NCBI GenBank assembly: GCA_944384525.1
Contig: CALWTR010000012.1
Span: 1 to 35,658 of the forward strand
DNA: 35,658 bases
Direction of reading: 5' to 3'
Source: an uncultured Clostridia bacterium
GTDB taxonomy: Bacteria > Bacillota > Clostridia > Oscillospirales > CAG-272
The notes under the pieces are model-generated. The model did not search any database. It saw nothing but the letters and a program-made list of their open reading frames with translations, and was not told where the DNA came from. Below, one piece after another: positions 7,250-18,918 of the stretch (the stretch's first letter is position 1; the number at the start of each line of letters is the position of its first letter). Both the position numbers and the translations under genes were made by a program.

Positions 7250-8443
7250 TCAGATCTCTGTAGAGAGAATATTTGTGAACTGCTCTGCTGCGCGCGGAGA
7301 ATACCCGCCTTTCTTGAGGGCGTAAACATCGGCTCTTGCAGTGAGTTCGGTCTCGGGTATGCGTATATTCTTCTTGGCGGCGAGCTTTTTGACTATTTCA
7401 AAATACATTTTTTTGTCAGGACGCGAAAACAGTATCGTTATACCGAAACGTTCGGAGAGCGATATATTCTCCTGCATAGTGTCCCTGCGGTGTATATCGT
7501 CGCCTGCGCGATCGGAGAAGGTCTCTTTGACCAGGTGACGCCTGTTGCTTGTGACGTATATGACGGTATTTCCGCTCCTTGCTGAGGCAGAACCTTCAAG
7601 TATCGCCTTGAGAGTTCCGAGGCTTCCGTCGTTTTCCGTAAAGGAGAGATCGTCGATGAAGAGTATGAACTTGAGCGGATTGCCGTGGAGCTTGTCCAGG
7701 ATATCCGGTATGCATATTATCTGGTCGCGCCTCAGCTCTATGAGTCTGACGCCCTCATCCGCAAACATATTGGCGACCGCCTTGACGGTAGAGGATTTGC
7801 CTGTTCCGGCATCTCCGTAAAGCAGGATATTTGAGGCGGCCTTGCCGTGTATGAGCGACAGTGTGTTCTCTATGACCTCTCCGCGCTCTTCTTCATATCC
7901 GATAAGGTCGTTGACGCTTATCTTGTCGGAGCTCGTGAGCGGTATTATTTTTCCGTCCGAGTAGGTGAACATATTGTACCTTGCGAATATGCCATAGCCG
8001 TACCGGTGTATGTTGGACATACGCTCCGCGTACTCTTTTACGAAGTTGTACGGATGTACCTCAAACATAGGCAGCGGTATGCCGCAGTCAGCGGCACCGG
8101 TCAGCTCCTCGGGGGTCAGCTCGGATATTTCAGAGAAAAGAGTGAGCTCGCGCTCGGCGCACTCCCGGATGCACTCCGGGACAGTATCGCTGCCGCACCG
8201 GGCTTTTACATATACGTTTTCATCCTCGGATATCTCGCACAGCAAGTAGTCGCCGAGGGACGGAGAGTGCCTGAACAGCTCGCGTATAAAAGAGGAATAT
8301 TTTTCTACTGTTTTGTATTTGTCGGCGTATCGCAGGCTCTCGATGAACTCTGAGAGCGCTCTCATAACGTATGACGACGCTACGTTTTCAAATACGGATA
8401 CAGATTTCAGTCTCAGGTACAGGTTTTCAAGTTTGTTTTGCAT
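7250..8443 (-). CDS. DUF815 AAA+-like ATPase
   Basis: 397 aa. The N-terminal 200 residues are helical, followed by a P-loop ATPase core: Walker A GDAGTGKSS (210-218), Walker B FILFIDDLSF (about 259-268), sensor-1-like VIYVTSNRRH and a late arginine-rich SERFGITILFSRPDKK. This order is that of DUF815, a widespread single-copy ATPase of unknown function in Bacillota and Proteobacteria. It lies between leuB and ilvA in the same direction with gaps of about 100 bp either side, but has no known link to branched-chain amino acids. No clear Shine-Dalgarno site precedes ATG 8443, so the start is less certain than its neighbours'. Confidence 0.85.
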   Translation of the reverse strand: MQNKLENLYLRLKSVSVFENVASSYVMRALSEFIESLRYADKYKTVEKYSSFIRELFRHSPSLGDYLLCEISEDENVYVKARCGSDTVPECIRECAERELTLFSEISELTPEELTGAADCGIPLPMFEVHPYNFVKEYAERMSNIHRYGYGIFARYNMFTYSDGKIIPLTSSDKISVNDLIGYEEERGEVIENTLSLIHGKAASNILLYGDAGTGKSSTVKAVANMFADEGVRLIELRRDQIICIPDILDKLHGNPLKFILFIDDLSFTENDGSLGTLKAILEGSASARSGNTVIYVTSNRRHLVKETFSDRAGDDIHRRDTMQENISLSERFGITILFSRPDKKMYFEIVKKLAAKKNIRIPETELTARADVYALKKGGYSPRAAEQFTNILSTEI

Positions 8444-8546
8444 GTCTGGTGTTGCGCGGCGCTGCCGTGATCCTTTTGAAAGTTGAGTGTTTTTTATGAT
8501 TATATTTGCGTTTGCGCCGTTATCTGTATATAGGCGGCGATCCAGG

Positions 8547-9620
8547 TCAGATCTTCTCCAGGATCCTGTCTGTCATTTCGACGGTAGATACCGGAGATAT
8601 CCCGCTTGAACCTATTATATCTGCGGTGCGGACGCCTTCGTTCAGAACAGAGTCGACCGCACTCTCTATGTTTTCAGCCTCGGCGGACAGCGAGAATGAA
8701 TATCGGAGCATCATAGCCGCGGAGAGTATCGTAGCTATCGGATTGGCAATGTTCTTTCCGGCAATATCAGGGGCGGAGCCGTGTATCGGCTCATAGAGCC
8801 CGCGTCTTCCCTCACCGAGAGATGCAGACGGGAGCATGCCTATCGATCCGGTTATCTGAGAGGCCTCGTCCGACAGTATGTCGCCGAACATATTTGAAGT
8901 AACTATAACGTCGAACTGTGCGGGATTCTTAACAAGCTGCATAGCGGCGTTGTCTACGAGCATATCGGCTATTTCGACATCGGGATAGTCCGCTGCGACC
9001 TCATGTACCGTCTTTCTCCAGAGGCGTGAGGTCTCGAGCACGTTGGCTTTATCGATGCTGGTGACTTTTCCTCTGCGCTTCCGTGCCGCCTCGAATGCCG
9101 CACGGGCAATACGCTCTATCTCAAGACGGCTGTAGCGCTCGGTATCATACGCTTCCTCGCCGTATCTGCCGTCGCGGTATCCTCTCTCTCCGAAATAAAT
9201 ACCGCCTGTGAGCTCTCTTACAATGAGAAGGTCAAAGCCGTCTTTGACGATATCGCGTCTGAGCGGGCATTCCTCGGAGAGGGCAGGGTAGAGTCTGGCG
9301 GGGCGGAGATTTGTGTAAAGCCCCATCGCCTCACGTATCCCGAGCAGAGCTTTTTCAGGTCTTATGTTCCCGGGGAGACTGTCCCATTTCGGACCCCCGA
9401 CCGCACCGAGAAGTACGCTGTCGGACTCGAGGCAACCCTTAACGGTCTCCTCGGGGAGCGGAGCTCCGGTCGCGTCAATTGCGCAGCCGCCGAGGAGATA
9501 TGAGGAAAAATTAAAAGTATGTCCGTATTTCTTTCCGATCTTTTCAAGTACGCGCACCGCGCTGTCCACGATCTCTGGACCGATGCCGTCTCCCTTTGTA
9601 AGTGCTATATTGTAAACCAT
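8547..9620 (-). CDS. leuB: 3-isopropylmalate dehydrogenase
   Basis: 357 aa, standard length. It oxidises and decarboxylates (2R,3S)-3-isopropylmalate with NAD to 2-oxoisocaproate, the last skeleton step in leucine synthesis. Family marks: GDGIGPEIV near the start, [10 protein letters not shown], the K-A-N-V motif around [23 protein letters not shown], and the metal/NAD segment [26 protein letters not shown], then [14 protein letters not shown]. It begins 12 bp after leuD with GAGG upstream, so leuC-leuD-leuB are one module. Confidence 0.97.
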   Translation of the reverse strand: MVYNIALTKGDGIGPEIVDSAVRVLEKIGKKYGHTFNFSSYLLGGCAIDATGAPLPEETVKGCLESDSVLLGAVGGPKWDSLPGNIRPEKALLGIREAMGLYTNLRPARLYPALSEECPLRRDIVKDGFDLLIVRELTGGIYFGERGYRDGRYGEEAYDTERYSRLEIERIARAAFEAARKRRGKVTSIDKANVLETSRLWRKTVHEVAADYPDVEIADMLVDNAAMQLVKNPAQFDVIVTSNMFGDILSDEASQITGSIGMLPSASLGEGRRGLYEPIHGSAPDIAGKNIANPIATILSAAMMLRYSFSLSAEAENIESAVDSVLNEGVRTADIIGSSGISPVSTVEMTDRILEKI

Positions 9621-9632
9621 AGTTATAAAACC

Positions 9633-10127
9633 TCACTTTACAGCGCCGTTTTTGATCGATTCCACAAGTCCGCCGTTGGAAATTATTTTCTGTATGAATT
9701 CCGGGAACGGCTCAATGCGGAAGCTCTCGCCGGTGGTTTTGTCGGTGATCTTTCCGTTGTCAAGGTCGGCCTCTACTTCGTGCCCTTCACTTATGCGATC
9801 GACTGCCTCGGGGCACTCGACTATAGCAAGACCTATGTTTATCGAGTTGCGGTAAAATATTCTTGCAAAACTCTTGGCGATAACGAGCGCGATACCGCTC
9901 TCCTTGATCGCCAGCGGGGCATGCTCTCTGGATGAGCCGCAGCCAAAATTGAAGCCGGCGACCATGATATCTCCGGGTTTAACGCGCGAGACGAATGTTT
10001 TATCGATATCCTCCATGCAGTGGGACGCGAGCTCTTTTTTGTCTATCGTATTAAGATAGCGGGCGGGGATGATCACGTCGGTGTCGACGTTGTCGCCGTA
10101 TTTTATGACTTTACCTTTGAATATCAT
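9633..10127 (-). CDS. leuD: 3-isopropylmalate dehydratase small subunit
   Basis: 164 aa, the short archaeal/clostridial type rather than the 200-aa enterobacterial form. It holds the swivelling aconitase C domain with the loop [17 protein letters not shown] and the substrate-binding [17 protein letters not shown]. It pairs with LeuC to isomerise 2-isopropylmalate to 3-isopropylmalate. Located 52 bp after leuC and 12 bp before leuB. The YLNT flexible-loop sequence fits isopropylmalate rather than aconitate. Confidence 0.95.
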   Translation of the reverse strand: MIFKGKVIKYGDNVDTDVIIPARYLNTIDKKELASHCMEDIDKTFVSRVKPGDIMVAGFNFGCGSSREHAPLAIKESGIALVIAKSFARIFYRNSINIGLAIVECPEAVDRISEGHEVEADLDNGKITDKTTGESFRIEPFPEFIQKIISNGGLVESIKNGAVK

Positions 10128-10179
10128 ATTTACCTCTTTATACGCTTGTATTTTTCTTTGCGCTGTGTCTCGCCTAAGA

Positions 10180-11445
10180 TCAGAGTCCGAGCGACGCAGG
10201 ACCTGCTATTTTGCCGAGCACTGCGCTCGCAGCGGCTACTGCAGGGCTGGCGAGATATACCTCGGAATCAGTCGATCCCATGCGTCCGACAAAATTTCTG
10301 TTGGTAGTGGATACCGCCTTCTCTCCGGGGGCAAGCACGCCCATGTGTCCGCCGAGGCAGGGACCGCAGGTAGGTGTGGATACGACGCATCCGGCCTCTA
10401 TGAATACCTTTACGAGACCCTCTTCGACCGCTCTGAGATATATTTTCTGCGTTGCGGGGATTATTATAGCTCTGACTCCGTCGGCTACGTGTCTTCCCCT
10501 GAGTATTTCGGCCGCCTCCTTGATATCGCGGTAATATCCGTTCGTGCAGGATCCTATGACGACCTGATCTATCTTGATGTCTCCGACATCATCGATCTCT
10601 TTTGTATTGCTTGGGAGATGCGGAAAGGCGACGGTGGATCTTATCGCGCCGAGATCTATCTCTATGACCTCGTCGTATACCGCGTCCGGGTCCGCCTTAT
10701 AGACGACGGGCTTTCTGTCCGAGTGCTCCTTTATGTATTCGAGCGTTTTGCTGTCGACCTCGAATATGCCGTTTTTAGCGCCGGCCTCTATCGCCATATT
10801 GCAGACTGTGAGGCGGTCTGTCACGGACAGTGAGGATACTCCCTCGCCGGTGAATTCCATTGATTTGTAGAGCGCGCCGTCAACGCCTATTTTTCCGATT
10901 ATATGCAGGATGAGATCCTTTCCGGATACATAGGGACGGAGCTTTCCTTTGAGTACGAATTTGATCGCGGACGGAACCTTGAACCAGGCCTTGCCTATCG
11001 CCATTCCGCACGCCATATCTGTGGAGCCTACTCCGGTGGAGAATGCTCCGAGCGCTCCGTATGTGCAGGTGTGCGAGTCGGCGCCTATTACAACGTCGCC
11101 GGAGACCACTAGACCCTCCTCCGGAAGAAGAGCGTGCTCTATACCCATCTTTCCTACGTCGTAAAAGTGGGTGACGCCTTTTTCAGCGCAGAAATCGCGG
11201 CACATCTTGCACTGTACAGCCGCTTTTATATCCTTGTTCGGAGCAAAGTGATCCATTACCATCGTCACCTTGTCCTTGTCGTATACTTCAGTATATCCGA
11301 GTCTCGAGAATTCCTTTATTGCCACCGGCGACGTTATGTCGTTTCCGAGCACTCTGTCGAGCGAGGCGAGGATCAGCTGTCCAGCCTCTACCTTCTCGAG
11401 CCCGGCGTGGGCGGCGAGAATTTTCTGAGTCATCGTCATTCCCAT
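10180..11445 (-). CDS. leuC: 3-isopropylmalate dehydratase large subunit
   Basis: 421 aa, 4Fe-4S hydro-lyase of the short homoaconitase-type LeuC family. It carries [10 protein letters not shown], the [21 protein letters not shown] block, cluster cysteines in GSCTNG and [11 protein letters not shown], and a closing [10 protein letters not shown]. The first ATG (11445) has AAGGAAC about 12 nt upstream; ATGs six and nine bases in are alternatives. About 240 bp separate it from ilvD with a hairpin but no T-tract terminator, so it may still be co-transcribed. Confidence 0.95.
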   Translation of the reverse strand: MGMTMTQKILAAHAGLEKVEAGQLILASLDRVLGNDITSPVAIKEFSRLGYTEVYDKDKVTMVMDHFAPNKDIKAAVQCKMCRDFCAEKGVTHFYDVGKMGIEHALLPEEGLVVSGDVVIGADSHTCTYGALGAFSTGVGSTDMACGMAIGKAWFKVPSAIKFVLKGKLRPYVSGKDLILHIIGKIGVDGALYKSMEFTGEGVSSLSVTDRLTVCNMAIEAGAKNGIFEVDSKTLEYIKEHSDRKPVVYKADPDAVYDEVIEIDLGAIRSTVAFPHLPSNTKEIDDVGDIKIDQVVIGSCTNGYYRDIKEAAEILRGRHVADGVRAIIIPATQKIYLRAVEEGLVKVFIEAGCVVSTPTCGPCLGGHMGVLAPGEKAVSTTNRNFVGRMGSTDSEVYLASPAVAAASAVLGKIAGPASLGL

Positions 11446-11685
11446 GTGTATTGACCGTTCCTTTCTTGTTGGGGTCAGTATCCCCGATAATTTTGGGTGT
11501 TTTTCATTTTGGGGATCTTCTATTATTCTGGGGGACTGCCGTCTTGGAGCTTACTTTATTTTCAGATGCTCCGTCGCTTTTCCCTTTACCGCGTACAGCG
11601 GTCTTGGATAATCCAGCTTTATTTATGAGCCAGGGACATTTTGCGGGACCGGGGCAGATGTATGCCGCCCCGGTCGCCTGTATTT
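11446..11685 (-). other. 240-bp ilvD-leuC intergenic region with GC-rich hairpin
   Basis: Ten to forty bases past the ilvD stop the minus strand folds into an 8-bp ACCGGGGC / GCCCCGGT stem with flanking GC pairs (plus-strand arms 11648-11655 and 11667-11674). No U-tract follows on the coding side, so it looks like a processing or stabilising hairpin rather than a terminator. No convincing promoter, T-box core or leader-peptide run of Leu/Val/Ile codons was seen. Confidence 0.4.
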
Positions 11686-13350
11686 TTATCTTCTGTTGAT
11701 TATTGCGCCCTTGTCTGCCGAAGAGACCGACTGAGCGTACCTCTTCAGGTATCCGCTTATATCCTCTTTGACTTTCGGCTTGATCTCGGACTTGCGTTTT
11801 TCTATCTCTTTTTCATCTACCTTGAGCTCGATCTTGTATTCGGGTATGTTTATGGAGATTATATCGCCCTCATTGACATATGCGATCAGACCGCCTCTTG
11901 CCGCCTCGGGAGAAATGTGCCCGATAGATGCGCCTCTGGTCGCGCCGGAGAATCTTCCGTCGGTTATGAGCGCTACCTCTTTGTCAAGACCCATTCCGGC
12001 TATTGCAGAGGTGGGGGAGAGCATCTCCCTCATTCCGGGACCGCCGGAGGGACCCTCATATCTGATCACGATAACGTCGCCCGGCTTTATTTTACCGGAG
12101 TAAATGACCTTTATTGCCTCCTCCTCACTGTCGAAAACGCGGGCGGGACCCTCGTGAACGAGCATTTCCGGAGCTACTGCGCTGCGTTTTACAACGCATC
12201 CGTCGGGAGCCAGATTGCCTCTGAGCACAGCTATTCCGCCGGTAGCGCTGTATGGATTGTCGATAGGACGGATGACGTCCTCATTGAGATTTACTGCGCC
12301 GCGGATATTCTCAGCCATAGTCTTTCCGGTGCAGGTCATTACAGAGGTGTCGAGCAGCCCCTTCTTATCGAGCTCATGCAGGACGGCATAAACGCCGCCG
12401 GCCTCGTTGAGATCCTCCATATATGTCGGACCTGCGGGGGCGAGGTGGCAGATATTCGGAGTCTTTGCACTGATCCTGTTGGCCATATCGAGGTCAAAGT
12501 CTATGCCGCACTCGTTTGCTATAGCCGGCAGATGGAGCATGCTGTTGGTCGAGCAGCCGAGCGCCATATCGGCGCAGAGCGCGTTGTGGAAAGCGGCCTC
12601 GGTCATTATATCGCGCGGCCTGATGTTCTTTTCTATCAGCTTCATTACCTGCATCCCGGCGTGCTTTGCGAGCTCGAGCCTGGCGGAATATACCGCGGGA
12701 ATAGTACCGTTGCCCTTGAGCGCCATGCCGAGCACTTCGGTCAGACAGTTCATTGAATTTGCGGTGTACATTCCGGAGCAGGAGCCGCAGGTCGGGCAAG
12801 TGTGCTTTTCGTATTCGCAGAGCGTATCGTCATCTATCTTTCCGGCAGAGTAAGCTCCGACAGCCTCAAACATGCTTGACAGGCTCGTCTTCTTTCCTTT
12901 GACGTGCCCGGCGAGCATAGGTCCGCCGCTTACAAAAACAGTCGGGATATTAAGACGAGCGGCGGCCATGAGAAGGCCTGGGACATTTTTGTCACAGTTC
13001 GGTATCATCACGAGCCCGTCGAACCCGTGCGCGAGCACCATGGCCTCTGTCGAGTCGGCGATAAGATCCCTTGTTACAAGGGAATATTTCATTCCGCGGT
13101 GACCCATGGCGATGCCGTCGCACACAGCGATCGCAGGGAATACTATCGGTGTTCCTCCCGCCATAGCTACGCCGAGCTTTACCGCCTCGGTTATCTTGTC
13201 AAGGTTCATGTGACCCGGAACTATCTCGTTGTAGGAGCTTACTATACCTATGAGCGGACGGGAGAGCTCCTCCTCGGTGAGTCCGAGAGCATGATATAGG
13301 GAACGGTGGGGCGCGTTTTCAAAACCGTTTACAATCGTATCTTTGATCAT
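11686..13350 (-). CDS. ilvD: dihydroxy-acid dehydratase
   Basis: 554 aa, family length. It dehydrates 2,3-dihydroxy-isovalerate and -methylvalerate to the keto acids for valine/leucine and isoleucine. Iron-sulfur and metal motifs: [29 protein letters not shown], and the late [20 protein letters not shown]. Normally oxygen-labile in 4Fe-4S forms, consistent with an anaerobe. A 9-bp GAGCTCCGC / GCGGAGCTC hairpin lies between an AAAGGA ribosome site and the ATG (see separate entry). 72 bp follow ilvC. Confidence 0.97.
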   Translation of the reverse strand: MIKDTIVNGFENAPHRSLYHALGLTEEELSRPLIGIVSSYNEIVPGHMNLDKITEAVKLGVAMAGGTPIVFPAIAVCDGIAMGHRGMKYSLVTRDLIADSTEAMVLAHGFDGLVMIPNCDKNVPGLLMAAARLNIPTVFVSGGPMLAGHVKGKKTSLSSMFEAVGAYSAGKIDDDTLCEYEKHTCPTCGSCSGMYTANSMNCLTEVLGMALKGNGTIPAVYSARLELAKHAGMQVMKLIEKNIRPRDIMTEAAFHNALCADMALGCSTNSMLHLPAIANECGIDFDLDMANRISAKTPNICHLAPAGPTYMEDLNEAGGVYAVLHELDKKGLLDTSVMTCTGKTMAENIRGAVNLNEDVIRPIDNPYSATGGIAVLRGNLAPDGCVVKRSAVAPEMLVHEGPARVFDSEEEAIKVIYSGKIKPGDVIVIRYEGPSGGPGMREMLSPTSAIAGMGLDKEVALITDGRFSGATRGASIGHISPEAARGGLIAYVNEGDIISINIPEYKIELKVDEKEIEKRKSEIKPKVKEDISGYLKRYAQSVSSADKGAIINRR

Positions 13351-13358
13351 TTTAGCGT

Positions 13359-13387
13359 GAGCTCCGCCAAGTGCGGAGCTCTCCTTT
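13359..13387 (-). promoter_or_regulatory. hairpin at the ilvD ribosome-binding site
   Basis: On the minus strand AAAGGA (13387-13382) is followed at once by a perfect 9-bp stem GAGCTCCGC / GCGGAGCTC with a 5-nt loop (13381-13359), then 8 nt to ATG 13350. If folded, it brings AAAGGA to normal spacing and hides the GGAG in its own 3' arm; if open, that GGAG is available 11 nt from the start. Either way it can modulate ilvD translation. Confidence 0.55.
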
Positions 13388-13422
13388 CAAGTATATGATT
13401 ATTGCGGACGGATCCGTTAGTA

Positions 13423-14671
<1,249 letters not shown>

Positions 14672-15184
14672 TTATTCGGTTTCCTGATCGTTAGTCAGTA
14701 TGCTGCCGCTGCCTCTTTCAAGCGCGACTATTCCGGTGCGACACATTTCTATTATACCGAAGGGCTTGAGTATTTCTATGAATGCGTTAATTTTCGAGGG
14801 CTCGCCCGTTATCTCTATACACATCGCGTCAGTCGAGTAGTCGATTATTTTTGAGCGGAAAACATCGACTGCCGTCATGATATCCTGGCGGAATTTAGAG
14901 CTGTTTTTCACCTTTATGAGCATAAGCTCACGGTGTATCGAGCTCTCCTCGTCCAGAAGCTCGACCTTTTTTACGTTGTAGAGCTTTCTCAGCTGATTTA
15001 TCATCTGAGCTCTCGCATATCCGTCCCCGCTCATACTGAGGGTTATACGGGAATATTCCGGTGACTCGGTCTCGCCGACGGTCAGAGTATCTATATTGAA
15101 TCCGCGGCGCGTGAACATGCTTGTAACTCTGGTGAGTACGCCGAACTTGTTGTCGACGTATACGGCAAGTATAAATTTACTCAT
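14672..15184 (-). CDS. ilvN: acetolactate synthase regulatory (small) subunit
   Basis: 170 aa with an N-terminal ACT domain (FILAVYVDNKFGVLTRVTSMFTRRGFNIDTLTVGETE, valine-binding fold) and the ALS_ss C-terminal domain with KVKNSSKFRQDIMTAVDVFRSKIID. It binds IlvB and gives valine feedback control. The start is ATG 15184: GGAGG at 15194-15198 is perfectly placed, while the longer frame begins at a TTG that precedes this site. It starts 1 nt after the ilvB stop codon. Confidence 0.95.
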   Translation of the reverse strand: MSKFILAVYVDNKFGVLTRVTSMFTRRGFNIDTLTVGETESPEYSRITLSMSGDGYARAQMINQLRKLYNVKKVELLDEESSIHRELMLIKVKNSSKFRQDIMTAVDVFRSKIIDYSTDAMCIEITGEPSKINAFIEILKPFGIIEMCRTGIVALERGSGSILTNDQETE

Positions 15185-15185
15185 A

Positions 15186-16856
15186 TCACATACCCTCCGT
15201 ATCAACTATGATGTTTTCTATCGAGCCGCCGGGCGGGAGCATCGGGAGCACGAACTCGTCCTTGTCGATGATGCAGTCTATGACGACGGGTCTGCCGCTC
15301 TTATATGCTTTCTTGAATGCGGAGCGGAATTCATCCTCATTTGAAGTCCTTATTCCCTCTGCACCGAATGCTTCGGCGAGCTTTACAAAATCTGTGTGCC
15401 TGTCAAGAGTCGTATTGGAATATCTCTTCCCGTAGAACAGCGTCTGCCACTGGCGCACCATGCCGAGAACGCCGTTGTTGAGCAGCACTATTGTGAGCGG
15501 TACGTTATAGGTCACGGCGGTCGCCAGCTCATTGAGGTTCATGCCGAAGCTGCCGTCGCTTGTTATAAGCACGGTCCTGTGCCCGGTCCCGGTCGCGGCG
15601 CCTATTGCGGCACCCATGCCGAAGCCCATCGTTCCCAGGCCGCCGCTAGATATGAATTTGCGGGGCTTTTCGAAGCTGCAGTACTGAGCCGCCCACATCT
15701 GGTGCTGACCTACATCGGTGGCTACCGGAGTATCAGCGTCCTTTATCGCGTTGATTATCCTCATGACCTTGTCTGGAGTCAGCCTGTCCGTTCTTTTTAC
15801 AAAGCTCTTTTCTTCTGCTCTCAGCGCGGCTACCTGTGCGTGCCATTCGGTGTTGTTCTTCTGGGAGATGCCGGATATGATTTCCGAAAGAGACTCTTTG
15901 ATATCTCCTATCACTCCGACAGAGCAGTCAATATTTTTGTTTATCTCGGCAAAGTCGAGATCGATATGAACTATTTTCGCGGAGGTCGCGAATTTCTCTT
16001 TGTTCCCGGTAGCCCTGTCGCTGAAGCGGACGCCGACCGCGATTATGACGTCGGCGGCGCTGAGCGCCATGGATGATGCATAGTGTCCATGCATACCCTG
16101 CATTCCGAGGAATCTTTCATAGTCGGTGGGGATCGCGGAGATGCCCATCAGTGAGCAGCCGATATATCCGTCCACTTTTTCTGCAAGCTTAATGATCGAT
16201 TTTTCCGCAGATGCGCCGATGACTCCGCCTCCTATGTAAATATAGGGGCGTTTTGCCGAGTCAATTATCCGTATCGCCTTTTCGATCGAGGATGAAGACG
16301 GCTGTTTGTTCGGAAATTTTGCGGGGACAGGCCTTACCTCATATTCATATTCTGCGTTCTGGATATCCTTCGGTATATCTATCAGGACAGGGCCCGGTCT
16401 TCCGGAGGTGGCTATTTTGAACGCCTCACGGATACAGTCCGAGAGATCCTCTATTCTGTTTACAAAGTAGTTGTGCTTGGTTATCGGGAGAGTTATTCCG
16501 GTTATATCTATCTCCTGAAAGCTGTCTTTTCCTATGAGAGCCCGCGAGACGTTTCCGGTTATCGCTATCATAGGCACCGAGTCGAGCTGAGCAGTCGCTA
16601 TACCGGTCACGAGGTTAGTCGCACCGGGACCGGAGGTCGCTATGACGACTCCGACCTTTCCCGTGGCTCTCGCATATCCGTCTGCCGCGTGCGCCGCGCC
16701 CTGCTCATGCGCGGTGAGGTAGTGGTTTATCCTGTCGCTGCAATTGTATATTTCGTCGTATATATCTATGACCTGACCGCCGGGATATCCGAACACGTCG
16801 GTCACCCCGAGCTCTATCAGAGTCTCGATAACTATCCTTGCGCCTTTCATTTTCAT
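15186..16856 (-). CDS. ilvB: acetolactate synthase catalytic (large) subunit
   Basis: 556 aa thiamine-diphosphate enzyme condensing pyruvate with pyruvate or 2-oxobutanoate. It has the catalytic Glu in HEQGAAHAADGYARATG, the FAD/ThDP interdomain GGGVIGASA region, and the ThDP-Mg motif SDGSFGMNLNELATA...LNNGVLGMVRQWQ. GGAGG lies 10 nt before ATG 16856 inside the end of leuA, and leuA stop and ilvB start share one base (TGATG), so translation is coupled. Confidence 0.97.
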   Translation of the reverse strand: MKMKGARIVIETLIELGVTDVFGYPGGQVIDIYDEIYNCSDRINHYLTAHEQGAAHAADGYARATGKVGVVIATSGPGATNLVTGIATAQLDSVPMIAITGNVSRALIGKDSFQEIDITGITLPITKHNYFVNRIEDLSDCIREAFKIATSGRPGPVLIDIPKDIQNAEYEYEVRPVPAKFPNKQPSSSSIEKAIRIIDSAKRPYIYIGGGVIGASAEKSIIKLAEKVDGYIGCSLMGISAIPTDYERFLGMQGMHGHYASSMALSAADVIIAVGVRFSDRATGNKEKFATSAKIVHIDLDFAEINKNIDCSVGVIGDIKESLSEIISGISQKNNTEWHAQVAALRAEEKSFVKRTDRLTPDKVMRIINAIKDADTPVATDVGQHQMWAAQYCSFEKPRKFISSGGLGTMGFGMGAAIGAATGTGHRTVLITSDGSFGMNLNELATAVTYNVPLTIVLLNNGVLGMVRQWQTLFYGKRYSNTTLDRHTDFVKLAEAFGAEGIRTSNEDEFRSAFKKAYKSGRPVVIDCIIDKDEFVLPMLPPGGSIENIIVDTEGM

Positions 16857-18550
16857 CAGGCATTTTCCTCCCCGTTGCCTTTATTGTGTTCCATGAGCCT
16901 GTTTATCGCGCTGACGAGCGCCTTTACGGAAGATACTATTATATCGCTGTCGATACCGACTCCCCACTCGACACGTCCGTTTTTGTCCTTTATACCGACA
17001 TACGATGCGGCCTGAGCGTCCGAACGGTCGTTAAGCGCATGCTCCGTGTAGGTCTCCAATGTATAGATGTCGCCTATTATTTTCTTGATAGCATTGCTTA
17101 CCGAGTCGAGACGGCCGTTTCCCGTTGCGGTAACGCTGTGCGTCTCGCCGTTTACGGTGATATCTGCGGTGGCAGTTATGCCGTTTGTCTGCTTGTAATG
17201 AGTATTTGAGACTTTAAGGCAGGTCTCGATATTTACGTATTCATCACGGAAAATATTGTAGACCTCCTGAGGCTTGAGCTCTCTGTGCGAATGGTCTGAT
17301 ATGCTCTTGACGCGGTATCCGAATTCCTCGCGCATTTTCGGTGGGAGATTGTGAGAGTACTGCGTCTCCAGGATATATCCTATACCGCCCTTGCCGGACT
17401 GAGAATTTATTCTTATGACGTCCGTCTCGTATACCCGTCCGACGTCTGTCGGATCGATGGGAAGATAGGGTACGGTCCATGTTGAGAGCTTGTGCTCCTC
17501 TCTCCACTTCATACCCTTGGCTATTGCGTCCTGATGCGAGCCGCTGAATGCCGCGAAAACCAGCTTACCGCTGTAAGGCTGTCTCTCGTATACGTGCATT
17601 TCGGTGACCTTTTCATAGACCTCTGTTATACTGGGAAGATCCGAAAAGTCGAGCTCCGGATCCACGCCCTGGGAGTACATGTTCAGAGCGAGAGTTATTA
17701 TATCGACGTTTCCGGTTCGCTCGCCGTTGCCGAAGAGCGTTCCTTCTATTCTGTCTGCACCTGCGAGCAGACCCATCTCGCTGTCTGCGACCGCACATCC
17801 GCGGTCATTGTGAGGGTGAAGAGAAATTATGAGATTCTCTCTGTCCTTGAGATGTTTGCACATATACTCGACCTGGCTCGCGTAGACGTGGGACATTGAG
17901 TGAGATACGGTCACAGGGAGATTTATTATGACCTTGTCATCCTCAGAAGGCTCCCATATGTCTATGACAGCGTTGCATATTTCAAGAGCAAAGCGCGGAT
18001 CGGTGCCCGTAAAGCTCTCGGGCGAGTACTCAAAACGGAAATTTCCTTTGGTGTTCTCACGGTATTTCTTGCAGAGGATCGCACCGGTGCGGGCAAGCTC
18101 TACGATCTCCGGCTTGCTCTTCTTGAACACCTGTTCTATCTGTACCTCTGACGTGGAATTATAGAGGTGTACTATAGCGTTTTTTGCGCCTCTTAGCGCC
18201 TCAAACGTCTTTTTGATTATGTGTTCTCTCGCCTGGGTAAGGACCTGGATCGTGACGTCGTCCGGGATCATATCCTGCTCGATAAGCGTGCGGCAGAATT
18301 CGTATTCGGTCTCGGATGCGGCGGGGAAGCCTATTTCTATCTCTTTGAACCCCAGCTTTACCAGCACCTTGAAGAACTCGAGCTTCTCTTCCAGATTCAT
18401 CGGAGTTATTAGTGCCTGGTTACCGTCGCGGAGGTCAACGCTGCACCAGATCGGCGCCTTGTCTATGTATGACTTTTTGATCCAGTCGTTGCATACCTCC
18501 GGCGCCTCGATATACTGCCGTGTGTACTTCTGATAATTCTTCATAGCCAT
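16856..18550 (-). CDS. leuA: 2-isopropylmalate synthase (LeuA2 type)
   Basis: 564 aa, the longer LeuA2/actinobacterial-fungal type starting MAMKNYQKYTRQYIEAP instead of the 510-aa E. coli form. It condenses acetyl-CoA with 2-oxoisovalerate. Catalytic barrel motifs: SVDLRDGNQAL, IGFPAASETE, HPHNDRGCAVADSE, GNGERTGNVDI. A C-terminal leucine-feedback domain (about 430-545) follows. It is first in the cluster, directly behind a leucine T-box, fitting both transcriptional and allosteric control by leucine. AAGGGGAT precedes ATG 18550. Confidence 0.97.
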   Translation of the reverse strand: MAMKNYQKYTRQYIEAPEVCNDWIKKSYIDKAPIWCSVDLRDGNQALITPMNLEEKLEFFKVLVKLGFKEIEIGFPAASETEYEFCRTLIEQDMIPDDVTIQVLTQAREHIIKKTFEALRGAKNAIVHLYNSTSEVQIEQVFKKSKPEIVELARTGAILCKKYRENTKGNFRFEYSPESFTGTDPRFALEICNAVIDIWEPSEDDKVIINLPVTVSHSMSHVYASQVEYMCKHLKDRENLIISLHPHNDRGCAVADSEMGLLAGADRIEGTLFGNGERTGNVDIITLALNMYSQGVDPELDFSDLPSITEVYEKVTEMHVYERQPYSGKLVFAAFSGSHQDAIAKGMKWREEHKLSTWTVPYLPIDPTDVGRVYETDVIRINSQSGKGGIGYILETQYSHNLPPKMREEFGYRVKSISDHSHRELKPQEVYNIFRDEYVNIETCLKVSNTHYKQTNGITATADITVNGETHSVTATGNGRLDSVSNAIKKIIGDIYTLETYTEHALNDRSDAQAASYVGIKDKNGRVEWGVGIDSDIIVSSVKALVSAINRLMEHNKGNGEENA

Positions 18551-18636
18551 TTGTATCCCCTTCGGGGGATTTCCTTTCTTAAGCCCATTGGCTTATCCGA
18601 GCGGAAAGAACATACCTCACGAGAGCCCGCTTTAAT

Positions 18637-18893
18637 AAAAAAATCTCCTTTGTAAAAATGCCCGTGCATTTTTACAAAAGAGACGAAGTTTTATCTCCGC
18701 GGTACCACTCTTAATTGGGCATAAGTCCCACTTAGTTCATGTCAGTCAACATGATTCCCTGTAACGGGAGAACCCGTTCAAGCCTACTCGGTCCTGCCTT
18801 TCAGCCGAAAGCTCCGGGAGGAGTTATATTATGCTGCCTTTTTGCCTCGCACCGACCGGCAAATCTCTGAAAGGGCATACATAATTTTGTTTC
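18637..18893 (-). ncRNA. T-box riboswitch leader, leucine specifier (CUC)
   Basis: Read on the minus strand: stem I with the GGUCGGUGCGAGG-type apical loop near 18850, specifier CTC (18823-18821) placed 10 nt before GGAGC as in other T-boxes, a linker with ACGGGTTCTCCCGTT, the T-box core AAGAGTGGTACCGCGG (18712-18697), and a terminator stem of 16-17 bp around CCGT/ACGG ending in seven T (18683-18637). Uncharged tRNA-Leu would stabilise the antiterminator and permit leuA and downstream transcription. Confidence 0.95.
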
Positions 18894-18918
18894 CCATCTA
18901 CGCTCGTTTATTACAATT

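Noticed and set aside
11446..11685. Second T-box or peptide attenuator before leuC
   Set aside because: No T-box core, no run of Leu/Val/Ile codons and no U-tract terminator on the coding strand.
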